In this document: piece by piece, positions 1 to 9,608 of the stretch
Layout of the letters: each line of letters begins with the position of its first letter
Position numbering within the stretch: the first letter of the stretch is position 1
The notes under the pieces: generated by a model
Databases searched by the model: none
Told to the model about the DNA's origin: nothing
Seen by the model: the letters and a program-made list of their open reading frames with translations, nothing else
DNA from: JASFJH01 sp050117725
GTDB lineage: Bacteria; Pseudomonadota; Gammaproteobacteria; AKS1
Assembly: GCA_050117725.1 (NCBI GenBank)
Contig: JASFME010000040.1
Coordinates: 1-12,782 of the forward strand
Reading direction: 5' to 3'
DNA: 12,782 bases
Made by a program: the position numbers and the translations under genes

Positions 1-147
1 TTTGCCTTTCTGGTTATGCGTAAACGTCCCGCTAATGAACCGGTAGAGCCGGATTCTACGCTCAGCGATGAAGATCGTGAACGTATTCGCCGTGCCCGTG
101 AAGAAGAGCGCAAGCACCAGCAGGAAAATGATAAGGAAGACTCATGA
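1..147 (+). CDS. ccmH: CcmH/CycL, cytochrome c maturation thiol reductase, 3' end only
   Basis: Only the last 48 codons are visible. They begin inside a hydrophobic stretch (FAFLV) followed by MRKR, which looks like the end of the C-terminal membrane helix, and then a charged tail of about 40 residues containing LSDEDRERIRRAREEE. CcmH proteins of System I normally have an N-terminal periplasmic domain with a CXXC pair that reduces apocytochrome c, then a membrane helix and a tail resembling 'LSxEExxRL'. The CXXC domain lies outside the window, so the call rests on the tail and on context: the stop overlaps the ATG of ccmI (ATGA at 144-147), the usual ccmH-ccmI order. In E. coli the two are fused into one protein; here they are separate. 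The protein should act in the inner membrane with CcmF and CcmI as the haem lyase complex. Confidence 0.75.
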   Translation, partial: FAFLVMRKRPANEPVEPDSTLSDEDRERIRRAREEERKHQQENDKEDS

Positions 148-1382
148 TTGTAGTAGTGATCGGTGGCATAGTTCTGCTTGCGTTGTGCGTGTGGTGGATG
201 GGGCGCGCCCTGAATCGCCCGGTTACCGAAGATGAACAGCGTGCCCGGCATGAACAGTTTGTCATGGCGCGGGATCGGTTGTTGCTCGAACTGGACCAAC
301 TGGAAGCGGCGCGTGATAACGATGATATCGATGTGACACTCGCGCAGCAGGAAAAGCTGCGGCTGGAAACCGAACTGGCGCAGGTATTGCGCCAGCTGGA
401 ACAGGATGAGGGCGTTACTACCACAGAGACAGCACCCCGTTCACTCCGCATCACGGTCGCCAGCCTGCTTGCCCTGTGGTTGCCGGTCTCGGCCGTGGCC
501 CTGTATCTCACCGCCCAGAGTGAAGAACTGTTATGGCTGGCCGGGTTTACCAAACAGGAGCAGTCGCTGCCAATAAACCATCCACGCCAGACGTCGCAGG
601 CACCGACTGCAACTGCCGGGACACGGGCCGCGCAACAATCATCCGGGCAGGGCCAGTTCCCGCCACAGGTTATGGAAATGGTGGCGCGGCTCGAGCAACG
701 TCTGCAACAGAACCCGGAGGATGGCGCTGGCTGGAAGCGTCTTGGCCGTTCCTACATGGTACTGGGACGCTATCGTGAAGCCGTTTCGGCCTACACGAGC
801 GCCGCCGAGTTGTTACCTGATGATCGGGATATCCAGCAGGCCTTGCAGCAACTCGCGGCGATTGCGGCCGCCGGCAACAAACACCCGGCTACCGACGAGG
901 GCGACGAGAACAACATGGTGGCGCACCCACCCATGCCAGAAGGCGTGCTTGAACAAATTGTTGCACTGGAGCGCCGGGTCGGTGAACAACCGGAGGATGC
1001 CCAGGCCTGGGCGGGTCTGGCGATGGCGTATGACGGCATTGGTCGGAGCCGGGATGCGCAGCACGCCTGGTCCGAGGCACACAGACAGGCACCGCAGGAT
1101 ACCGACATCCTGGCTGCCTATGCGAGTCATGTGTTTACCAGCAACCCCCGGGATCCGCAGGGCAAGGCGCTTGAACTGTACCGGAAACTGCATAAACTCG
1201 CGCCGAAACATCCCGACGGCCTGTGGTTTCTCGGCCTGGCCGCCTACAGCGAGGGCAATATTGCCCGTACCCGCGCCCTGTGGCAGGAACTGCTTGAAGT
1301 ACTGCCGCCGGGCAGTGAGGCGCATCAAAGTGTCAGCGAAGCGCTGGCCGGGGTAGAGCGGCTTTTCAATACACCGAAATAG
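144..1382 (+). CDS. ccmI: CcmI, c-type cytochrome biogenesis chaperone with TPR domain
   Basis: This 412-residue protein has the CcmI layout. A first membrane helix covers residues 1-19, then comes a charged, probably coiled-coil cytoplasmic loop (about 30-90, rich in E, Q, R and L), and a second helix at about 103-123. The rest is periplasmic: a P/Q/T-rich linker (140-175) and TPR-like helices at about 191-224, 284-317 and 356-388. In the family, CcmI captures the C-terminal helix of apocytochrome c and presents it to the CcmF-CcmH haem ligation site. The start overlaps the ccmH stop by four bases, so translation is probably coupled. The two TPR blocks (about 173-228 and 264-320) resemble each other ('LEQRLQQNPEDGAGW' and 'LERRVGEQPEDAQAW'), suggesting an internal duplication. 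The gene ends 113 bases before a cytochrome gene. Confidence 0.92.
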   Translation: MIVVVIGGIVLLALCVWWMGRALNRPVTEDEQRARHEQFVMARDRLLLELDQLEAARDNDDIDVTLAQQEKLRLETELAQVLRQLEQDEGVTTTETAPRSLRITVASLLALWLPVSAVALYLTAQSEELLWLAGFTKQEQSLPINHPRQTSQAPTATAGTRAAQQSSGQGQFPPQVMEMVARLEQRLQQNPEDGAGWKRLGRSYMVLGRYREAVSAYTSAAELLPDDRDIQQALQQLAAIAAAGNKHPATDEGDENNMVAHPPMPEGVLEQIVALERRVGEQPEDAQAWAGLAMAYDGIGRSRDAQHAWSEAHRQAPQDTDILAAYASHVFTSNPRDPQGKALELYRKLHKLAPKHPDGLWFLGLAAYSEGNIARTRALWQELLEVLPPGSEAHQSVSEALAGVERLFNTPK

Positions 1383-1495
1383 TCCCATAATGTGTGTGCT
1401 GTAAGGGGGATTAAAATCTATTAAATATAAACACGCTGTTGCCTCCAGGTCTGTGGTGCAGGGCGTGGCCAGAATAAGAACAAGGAACAACCACC
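1383..1495 (+). other. Intergenic region before the cytochrome gene, AT-rich
   Basis: These 113 bases hold an AT-rich stretch at 1410-1431 with -10-like hexamers TAAAAT (1412-1417) and TATAAA (1426-1431). I could not find a convincing -35 at the right distance for either. There is no hairpin with a T tract after ccmI, so read-through from the ccm operon is possible. A ribosome binding site AAGGA (1482-1486) lies 9 bases before the cytochrome ATG. Confidence 0.35.
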
Positions 1496-2833
1496 ATGTT
1501 GATGCGTCAGTTGTTAAGCAATGTATTGTTATTACCGGGGCTGTTGTTACTCGCCGCGCATGTGTTCGCTGCTGAACCCGTATTACCCCAGTATGCCGAC
1601 GACACGCATCTCGGCGTAGGGAGTTGTTCCAGCAGTACCTGTCATGGCTCGGTGCAACCCTGGCAGAAATCCAATGTGCTGCAAAATGAATATGTGACCT
1701 GGACCCGTGAGGATAGACATGCCAAAGCCTACAAGGTCCTGTTCAACAAGACTTCGAAACGCATTGCCCGCAATCTCGGTTTGAAGCAACCGGCTCACGA
1801 ATCGAAGGTCTGCCTGGATTGTCACGCCGATAATCCGCCGGTGGAACAACGCGGTGAGCGTTTCCAGATCGCCGACGGTGTCGGCTGCGAAGCCTGCCAT
1901 GGTGGTGCCAAGCGCTGGATCGACTCACACACCTCGGGCAAACAGACACACGCGGACAATATCCAGCAGGGTCTGTATCCGACCGATGACCCGGTTGCCC
2001 GCGCAACCCTGTGCTACTCCTGTCACTTCGGCGATGAGAACAAGTTTGTCACGCACCGCATCATGGGCGCGGGCCACCCGCGCATGAGTTTTGAACTGGA
2101 TACGTTTACCGCCATCCAGCCGGCGCATTACCAGATTGACAAGGATTATGAAGAGCGCAAGCAGGTCTACGACGGTGTCCAGGTCTGGGCGATTGGCCAG
2201 GCCATCGCGATGCGGGAGAACCTCGATGCCTTTCTCGACAAGCGCGGCCAGGACGGGGTGTTCCCGGAACTCGTGCTGTTTGACTGCCATGCCTGCCATC
2301 ACCCGATGAGCGACAAGCGCTGGTCACCACGCCGTGGTACAGGCCTGCCGCCAGGTATAGTACGTTTTAACGATGCCAATTTTATTATGTTGCGGCATAT
2401 TGCCCGTGCCGTGGACAAAGGTCTGGGTGAACAGTTACGCAAACAAACCCGCTCCTTGCATCGTTCGGTCATTCAGGGCCGGAGCGCGGCACGTAATGCG
2501 GCGACCCGGTTGCGCACAACGACTGCAAGCACCATCGATCGTATTGCCGCGCACGACTTCTCCAATCAGGATGTTGTTGCCATTCTCAACAGTATTATCG
2601 GGGAAGGACTGGCTGGTGAGTTCAGCGATTATGCGGCCGCCGAACAGACCACGATGGCAGCCGGTAACGTGGTTGCCGTACTCGATAACAGTGGCGCGAT
2701 CAGTGAAAGCCGGTTGAACGAACTCAATGTAGCACTCGACAAGTTGTATGATGCAACGGCCAATGATGAAAAATTCCAGCCGCACAGGTTCGCAGCGGCA
2801 TTGCGTGGCTTGAGAACAGCTGCACCAAAATAA
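1496..2833 (+). CDS. Periplasmic multihaem cytochrome c, cytochrome c554-like, five haem motifs
   Basis: The 445-residue protein begins with a clear signal peptide (charged start, leucine-rich core, likely cleavage after HVFA near residue 25). It has four normal haem attachment motifs, CLDCH (106-110), CEACH (131-135), CYSCH (173-177) and CHACH (264-268), plus a wider one, CSSSTCH (44-50), which is CX4CH. Extra histidines (H187, H194 in MGAGHPR, H211, H269) could be distal ligands. No C-terminal membrane anchor is seen; residues beyond about 300 look helical and lack cysteine. The spacing and the GxGHPRxSFELDTF segment resemble multihaem proteins of the cytochrome c554 group. The role is probably electron transfer in the periplasm; the partner is unknown. 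The start has AAGGA 9 bases upstream; an in-frame ATG two codons later is an alternative. The gene follows ccmHI and ends at a strong terminator. Confidence 0.88.
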   Translation: MLMRQLLSNVLLLPGLLLLAAHVFAAEPVLPQYADDTHLGVGSCSSSTCHGSVQPWQKSNVLQNEYVTWTREDRHAKAYKVLFNKTSKRIARNLGLKQPAHESKVCLDCHADNPPVEQRGERFQIADGVGCEACHGGAKRWIDSHTSGKQTHADNIQQGLYPTDDPVARATLCYSCHFGDENKFVTHRIMGAGHPRMSFELDTFTAIQPAHYQIDKDYEERKQVYDGVQVWAIGQAIAMRENLDAFLDKRGQDGVFPELVLFDCHACHHPMSDKRWSPRRGTGLPPGIVRFNDANFIMLRHIARAVDKGLGEQLRKQTRSLHRSVIQGRSAARNAATRLRTTTASTIDRIAAHDFSNQDVVAILNSIIGEGLAGEFSDYAAAEQTTMAAGNVVAVLDNSGAISESRLNELNVALDKLYDATANDEKFQPHRFAAALRGLRTAAPK

Positions 2834-2883
2834 CAGTGGCCATTGCAAAAAACAGAAAACTCCTTGTGACAGGGATGTAACTT

Positions 2884-2914
2884 AAAAGGGTTGCGGTTAC
2901 GCAGCCCTTTTTTT
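2884..2914 (+). terminator. Rho-independent terminator after the cytochrome gene
   Basis: A 12-bp stem (2884-2895 with 2900-2911, one G-T wobble) closes over a GTTA loop (2896-2899) and runs into a T tract (2908-2914). The 5' arm starts with AAAA, so the hairpin is A/T-flanked and might work in both directions. It lies 50 bases after the cytochrome stop and should separate that gene from the protease gene downstream. Confidence 0.82.
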
Positions 2915-2952
2915 CTTGTACGCATGGCAAGAATGCAGATCGAAACAGTGAC

Positions 2953-3474
2953 ATGCTTGAGTACCTGAAAAAAAATTTCATTATTGGCCTGAAACGTTCA
3001 CCCCTGCACCGGTGGCGAGTGTCACTGTTGTTGTTCGTGGTCTACAGCATTGTAGCGCTGACAATCGGCTTCGGTAGCGGCCTGTTCGATGTTGGATTGC
3101 TTGAGTCAGATCTTGTTTATGTATTGCCGTTGATCCTGTTCGTATTCCCGTCATTCCTTGAAGAAGCTGTATTCAGGGGCATACTTGTCCCGAACAATAG
3201 CCGTGAGCGGGGCACGGCCTATATCATAAAGGTGGCACTAGGCAGTAGTGTGGTATTCATGCTCTGGCACCCGTTCAATGCCCTGACCATAAATCCACGC
3301 GCCCGGGACATCTTCCTCGATCCGGCATTTCTGCTGATCACTTTCCTGCTGGGTCTGACCAGCAGCCTGACCTATATTTTTTCCCGTTCCTTATGGACGC
3401 CGGTCATTATTCACTGGTTAACAGTGTTGCTCTGGGTGTATTTCCTGGGCGGGCATAATCTCGTTCTGACCTGA
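2953..3474 (+). CDS. CPBP-family (Abi/CAAX-type) intramembrane glutamic protease
   Basis: A 173-residue, very hydrophobic protein with about four or five membrane segments (roughly 22-45, 56-72, 92-112, 124-142, 150-166). It carries the conserved motifs of the CPBP intramembrane protease family: EExxxR at residues 70-75 (EEAVFR), FxxxH at 102-106 (FMLWH), and a third histidine, H154, in the last helix (IIHWLTV). These residues form the membrane-buried active site in the family, which includes eukaryotic Rce1 and bacterial proteins linked to bacteriocin immunity or protein processing. The substrate here cannot be inferred. It is shorter than many members. No good ribosome binding site or promoter is visible between the terminator and the ATG; no other in-frame ATG lies just upstream. 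It stands alone and converges with cmoB, with 7 bases between the stop codons. Confidence 0.87.
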   Translation: MLEYLKKNFIIGLKRSPLHRWRVSLLLFVVYSIVALTIGFGSGLFDVGLLESDLVYVLPLILFVFPSFLEEAVFRGILVPNNSRERGTAYIIKVALGSSVVFMLWHPFNALTINPRARDIFLDPAFLLITFLLGLTSSLTYIFSRSLWTPVIIHWLTVLLWVYFLGGHNLVLT

Positions 3475-3481
3475 TGGCGGA

Positions 3482-4453
3482 TTATTTTTCCGCGATCAGG
3501 ATCGCGCGCTTCGGTGCCGGGTAACCCTCAACCGTCAGCGCCGGGTTGTCGGCATCGAGGCATTCCGGCAAGGATTCAAAGGTCATCCATTCGGTACTGC
3601 GCTGTTCTTTGGTACTGGTCTGGTTGATGTCAACGATCCGCACGTTTTTCAGTTTGCAGCGCTGTGCCCAGCGTACCAGTTGCCCGGAGGAAGGTATGAA
3701 CCAGACGTTATTCATGCGGGCATAACGGTTTTCCGGCACAAGTACTGTTTGTTCATCGCCATCAATTATAAGTGTTTCCAGGACAAGTTCACCGCCCGGG
3801 CGCAGGCAGTCGCGTAACTGCAGGATGTGATCGAGCGGCGAACGGCGGTGGTACAGCACGCCCATCGAGAATACCGTATCGAAGGCCTCGAGTCGTGGCG
3901 GCACATCATCAATGCCCAGTGGCAGGACATTGACCTGCGGGTCCTTGATGTAGCGCTGCATCGCCTCGAATTGCATGCTGAACAATGGTGTCGGGTCAAT
4001 ACCGATGACATTTGCCGCACCCGCGCCGCGCATACGCCAGCAGTGGTAACCGTTGCCGCAACCGACATCGAGTACCTGCCGGCCGGCGAGCGAGCTTATA
4101 TGTTTCGCCAGTCGCTGCCATTTCCAGTCGGAATGCCACTCGGTATCGATATGCACACCAAACAGTGACCAGGGTCCCTTGCGCCACGGGTGGAGTTGCC
4201 TGAGTGTCGATACAAGCTTGTTACGCACCGCGTCATCGATATCAGTTGCTGCGCCGATCGTGACCGTATCCGTATCAATGCTGATGGTCGAGGGCGTGAT
4301 CGCCGGCAAGGCCTCGAGTGCGGCCTGCCATTTCGGCAAGTCGCCATAGCGTCGGGTATCCAGGCCTTTTTTGATCTGCGCCGGCAGGATGTCTGCCCAG
4401 CCGGCCATTGGCCCGTCACGCATGGCCGTTAGCAATGCAGTGTAATCGGTCAT
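3482..4453 (-). CDS. cmoB: CmoB, tRNA U34 carboxymethyltransferase
   Basis: CmoB transfers the carboxymethyl group of carboxy-S-adenosylmethionine to 5-hydroxyuridine at tRNA position 34, giving uridine-5-oxyacetic acid, which widens wobble decoding. The 323-residue product (same length as E. coli CmoB from memory) matches it along its length: HPWRKGPWSLFGVHIDTEWHSDWKW (about 88-112), the SAM-fold motif LDVGCGNGYH (128-137), MGVLYHRRSPLDH (197-209) and the end segment VEGYPAPKRAIL. K92, Y201 and R316 line up with residues I recall as contacting the carboxy-SAM in E. coli. A longer start 11 codons upstream is possible, but the ATG at 4453 overlaps the cmoA stop (ATGA), gives the family length and suggests translational coupling. 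It is the last gene of a leftward cmoA-cmoB pair. Confidence 0.97.
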   Translation of the reverse strand: MTDYTALLTAMRDGPMAGWADILPAQIKKGLDTRRYGDLPKWQAALEALPAITPSTISIDTDTVTIGAATDIDDAVRNKLVSTLRQLHPWRKGPWSLFGVHIDTEWHSDWKWQRLAKHISSLAGRQVLDVGCGNGYHCWRMRGAGAANVIGIDPTPLFSMQFEAMQRYIKDPQVNVLPLGIDDVPPRLEAFDTVFSMGVLYHRRSPLDHILQLRDCLRPGGELVLETLIIDGDEQTVLVPENRYARMNNVWFIPSSGQLVRWAQRCKLKNVRIVDINQTSTKEQRSTEWMTFESLPECLDADNPALTVEGYPAPKRAILIAEK

Positions 4454-5187
4454 TTGATCGCGAGCAGTGAGGCGAAGTTGAAGCACTGCATCCAGACGTG
4501 AACCCGGCCAAAACCGGCCTCGTGCAGTCGTGCCTTGTGGGTTTCGAGCGTGTCCGGTACGAGCACGTTTTCCAGTGCCGTGCGTTTCTGGCTGATCTCG
4601 AGTTCGCTGTAGCCGTTGGCGCGTTTGAAGTCGAGCTGCAGGTCTTCCATGAGTTGTTGCTGGCAGGGATCATCGAACACGAGCTTCTCTGACAGGACGA
4701 AGGCATCACCGGGCTGCAGTACGGTGGCGATTTTTTGCAGCAGGGCGAGGCGGTCGGCCGGTGCAATAAACTGCAGCGTAAAGTTCATGACGACAAACGA
4801 GGCATCGCGCATTTCCAGTTCCCGGATATCTGCGCAGACGAACTCGACGGGGATCGGGCTGTCATCCAGCGCCAGGATTTGCTGTGCCGTGTCGAGCATG
4901 GCCTGCGCGTTATCGACAGCAATGATGCGGCAGCTGTCATGCCGGATGCGCCGGCGCATGGCGAGTGTCGCCGCACCGAGGGAACAGCCGAGGTCATAGA
5001 TATGCGTCCCCGGCCGGGCATAGCGCTCGGCGAGCAGGCCGAGCAGGGGGATGATGGTTTCATAGCCGGGCACCGAGCGGCGGATCATGTCGGGGAAGAC
5101 ACGGGCAACTGTTTCGTCGAAGGCGAAATCGACGATCATGTCCTGTTTGTCGGCATAAATGCCGTCCTTACCACGGGTGGATGCCAT
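4450..5187 (-). CDS. cmoA: CmoA, carboxy-S-adenosyl-L-methionine synthase
   Basis: CmoA makes carboxy-SAM from SAM and prephenate, the cofactor used by the CmoB encoded next to it. The 245-residue product is close to the E. coli length (about 247). Visible hallmarks are FDETVARVFPDMIRRSVPGY (23-42), the nucleotide-binding motif YDLGCSLGAAT (64-74), NFTLQF (135-140) and the signature DFKRANGYSELEISQKR (186-202), whose final arginine is the residue I recall as binding the carboxylate in E. coli. A GTG start 16 codons further upstream is open but adds sequence not seen in the family and has no ribosome binding site; the ATG at 5187 also has only a weak one, so the start is less certain than the identity. 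A 98-base gap separates it from the upstream HExxH gene; I found no convincing promoter in it. Confidence 0.96.
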   Translation of the reverse strand: MASTRGKDGIYADKQDMIVDFAFDETVARVFPDMIRRSVPGYETIIPLLGLLAERYARPGTHIYDLGCSLGAATLAMRRRIRHDSCRIIAVDNAQAMLDTAQQILALDDSPIPVEFVCADIRELEMRDASFVVMNFTLQFIAPADRLALLQKIATVLQPGDAFVLSEKLVFDDPCQQQLMEDLQLDFKRANGYSELEISQKRTALENVLVPDTLETHKARLHEAGFGRVHVWMQCFNFASLLAIK

Positions 5188-5285
5188 AGTTGCGCCGGGG
5201 CCGATATGCGTGAAAACCAGCGGGTATTTTACCACCAGTAGTGGGCTGGTGCGTGCTATGCGTAATAAGATACCAGGGTTGCTGT
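5188..5285 (-). other. Gap between HExxH gene and cmoA with a small hairpin
   Basis: Read on the minus strand, this 98-base gap holds a short inverted repeat CACCAG-N7-CTGGTG (5234-5252 on the plus strand, approximate) followed by GGTAAAAT. The hairpin lacks a T tract, so I do not call it a terminator. TAAAAT could be a -10 for cmoAB, but the bases at the -35 position do not fit. Transcription of cmoAB may come from here or from upstream. Confidence 0.25.
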
Positions 5286-5699
5286 TCAGGCCTCGCAGGC
5301 GGCCTCGAGCATAATCAGCTTGAAGACATCGGCGCGCTGTGCGACATCATGCTCGCCTCGCCACGTATCCTGGAGCTGATAGGCCTCGGCCTCGAGACCC
5401 CCCCAGCACTCGCCTTCATCGCGGCCGTTATGCCACTGGATGTAATGCACGAGTTCGTGCACGAGGCGCGACTGATCGTTCTTGTCGGCAGGATTGAAGC
5501 CGGGATGAAGGTATATGGTCAGTTCACGGTCGTAAAAGCCCTTTAGCCGCGTGGTCTGGCAGGTGCCGGCATCCTTGATGCCATACTGCTGGCACATGTT
5601 CGCCTGTTCGGTGACGACGATGTTGGGCAGGTTGATATTCGTATCGTATTCCGTGTTCAGGTTTATCCAGTCAAGCAGCGCCAGCATAAGGGCATCCAT
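5286..5699 (-). CDS. Small HExxH putative zinc metallopeptidase, function unknown
   Basis: A 137-residue cytoplasmic-looking protein without signal peptide or membrane segment. Its centre has the zinc-peptidase helix VHELVHYIQW (HELVH at 81-85), and about 20 residues later GGLEAEAYQLQ, where E103 or E105 could be the third zinc ligand, the arrangement of gluzincin-type minimal peptidases. Before it, GFYDRELTIYLHPGFN (about 55-69) looks like the edge-strand region found ahead of such helices. It may belong to the small DUF6647-like group, which I cannot verify here. Three cysteines (near 36, 47 and 98) are notable in so small a protein. The chosen ATG has GGGAG 6 bases upstream; an earlier start is possible but would fall at the predicted transcription start. 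A TATAGT -10 and Pho-box-like element lie upstream. Substrate and role are unknown. Confidence 0.8.
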   Translation of the reverse strand: MDALMLALLDWINLNTEYDTNINLPNIVVTEQANMCQQYGIKDAGTCQTTRLKGFYDRELTIYLHPGFNPADKNDQSRLVHELVHYIQWHNGRDEGECWGGLEAEAYQLQDTWRGEHDVAQRADVFKLIMLEAACEA

Positions 5700-5731
5700 A
5701 ATTGACTCCCGTGACCCATGCACATGAACCA

Positions 5732-5764
5732 ACTATAGATGAAGCTGTGACATAAATCTGTCAC
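5732..5764 (-). promoter_or_regulatory. Promoter of the HExxH gene with Pho-box-like operator
   Basis: On the minus strand a -10 hexamer TATAGT (5732-5737) lies 9 bases downstream of the 18-mer GTGACAGATTTATGTCAC (5747-5764). Against the PhoB box consensus CTGTCATAWAWCTGTCAY this strand matches at 13 of 18 positions, and the spacing to the -10 is close to that of E. coli phoA as I recall it. The complementary strand, GTGACATAAATCTGTCAC, matches at 16 of 18. No -35 hexamer is seen, as expected for an activator-dependent promoter. The ends are palindromic (TGTGAC-N8-GTCACA, 5746-5765), so a dimeric regulator other than PhoB is an alternative. Confidence 0.5.
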
Positions 5765-5779
5765 AAAATTATTATTGTT

Positions 5780-5790
5780 TTGTCATAAAC
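5780..5790 (+). promoter_or_regulatory. Extra Pho-box-like half unit in phase with the main element
   Basis: TTGTCATAAAC matches the 11-base PhoB repeat CTGTCATAAAT at 9 of 11 positions. It lies exactly 22 bases (two 11-base steps) from the good unit CTGTCACAAAA at 5758-5768, with a degenerate unit between them. The shared phasing supports a tandem array on the plus strand, although no plus-strand gene follows it. Confidence 0.3.
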
Positions 5791-5822
5791 GTTCGTGGCG
5801 GTACAGCGAGGATTGTCTTCAC

Positions 5823-8480
<2,658 letters not shown>

Positions 8481-8552
8481 GCCGCACTCCGTGCACACCG
8501 GATCACGTCCGCTGCCAGGCAGGACTTCCCCCGTTTCCGGTGCAGTATTTGT

Positions 8553-8570
8553 TGTTAATCTAGCTTAACA
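8553..8570. repeat. Inverted repeat TGTTAA-N6-TTAACA between pyrC and the GH63 gene
   Basis: A perfect 6-bp dyad lies just after the pyrC stop and 73 bases before the GH63 start. It overlaps a second hairpin-capable repeat, TAGCT-TAAC-AGCTA (8561-8574). The region is AT-rich against a GC-rich surround. It lacks the GC stem and T tract of a terminator, so an operator for the GH63 gene is the more likely reading; I found no clear -35/-10 pair around it. Confidence 0.35.
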
Positions 8571-8576
8571 GCTAAA

Positions 8577-9608
8577 TCAGGCGAGTTGCCAGAAGATTGT
8601 TTCGTCGGCGCGTAGCGGTACAACCGAGGCATCGCCAAAGGCATATTCAGCAGGTACCTGCCAACTCTGCCTGGTCAGCGTGATGTGATCGGTGTTACGT
8701 GGCAGGCGGTAGAAGTCAGCACCAAAATGACTGGCAAAGCCTTCCAGTTTGTCGAGTGCCCCGGCGGCGTCAAAGACTTCCGCATACAGTTCAATGGCGG
8801 CATGCGCGGTATACATGCCGGCACAACCGCAGGCGGATTCCTTGGCGTGCCTCGGGTGCGGTGCACTGTCGGTACCAAGGAAGAACCTGGACTCGCCGCT
8901 GATCGCGGCCTCGACCAGGGCAGTACGATGCTGTTCGCGTTTGAGTACGGGCAGACAGTAATGGTGGGGGCGTATACCTCCGGCAAACATTGCGTTGCGG
9001 TTCATGAGCAGGTGGTGCACGGTAATGGTTGCCGCAACATTGTCACCGGCCTCGCGCACGAAGCTGACCGCATCGGCGGTAGTGATATGTTCGAACACGA
9101 CGCGCAGGTCCGGGAAACGCTGCAGGATAGTCTGCAAGGTCTTGTCGATGAAGACCTTCTCGCGATCAAATACATCGACCTCGGCTGACGTCGCTTCACC
9201 GTGGACGAGCAGGGGCAGACCATGTTCCTGCATAGCCTCGAGCGCATCAAAGGTTTTTTCGATGGCCGTGACGCCCGCATCGGAATGTGTTGTCGCACCG
9301 GCCGGGTAGAGTTTGACCGCGTGCACATGTTCGTTGCTGGCCGCCCCGGCGATTTCGCCCGGCGCCGTGTTATCGGTCAGGTACAGGGTCATGAGCGGGG
9401 TGAAATTCGTGCCGGCGGGTAATGCCGCCAGGATCCGTTCACGGTAGGCCCCGGCCTCTGCCACCGTGGTAACCGGTGGCTGCAGATTCGGCATGATAAT
9501 GGCGCGGCCAAAGCGTTCGGCAGTATGACCGATGACGGAGGCCATGCCGGCATCGTCACGCACGTGCAGGTGCCAGTCATCGGGGCGGGTTATCGTCAGG
9601 CTTTGCAT
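8577..9608 (-). CDS. pyrC: Dihydroorotase, class II (PyrC)
   Basis: PyrC closes N-carbamoyl-L-aspartate to dihydroorotate, the third step of pyrimidine synthesis, in the cytoplasm. The 343-residue product follows E. coli PyrC (348) closely. The metal ligands are all present: H13 and H15 in DWHLHVRD, the carboxylated lysine K99 in VKLYPAGATT, H136 in LLVHGE, H174 in FEHITT and D247 in GTDSAPH, each offset by three from the E. coli numbering I recall. The loop motif ESACGCAG (257-264) is also present. Longer starts are open, but the ATG at 9608 directly precedes the conserved beginning (SLTITRPDDWHLH). Its ribosome binding site is weak. It lies 44 bases after the AMMECR1-family gene on the same strand, with no terminator visible, so it may share its transcript. 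Confidence 0.97.
   Translation of the reverse strand: MQSLTITRPDDWHLHVRDDAGMASVIGHTAERFGRAIIMPNLQPPVTTVAEAGAYRERILAALPAGTNFTPLMTLYLTDNTAPGEIAGAASNEHVHAVKLYPAGATTHSDAGVTAIEKTFDALEAMQEHGLPLLVHGEATSAEVDVFDREKVFIDKTLQTILQRFPDLRVVFEHITTADAVSFVREAGDNVAATITVHHLLMNRNAMFAGGIRPHHYCLPVLKREQHRTALVEAAISGESRFFLGTDSAPHPRHAKESACGCAGMYTAHAAIELYAEVFDAAGALDKLEGFASHFGADFYRLPRNTDHITLTRQSWQVPAEYAFGDASVVPLRADETIFWQLA

Noticed and set aside
791..1490. Minus-strand open frames of up to 225 codons opposite ccmI
   Set aside because: ccmI has clear membrane and TPR features in the plus frame; the antisense frames have no start signal or recognisable family.
3477..3493. Bidirectional terminator between the CPBP gene and cmoB
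   Set aside because: GCGGA-N7-TCCGC makes only a 5-bp stem with the T-rich part in its loop and no T tract after it; it also overlaps the end of cmoB.
5746..5765. CRP-like site TGTGA...TCACA
   Set aside because: The half sites are separated by 10 bases, whereas CRP needs 6. The Pho-box reading fits better.
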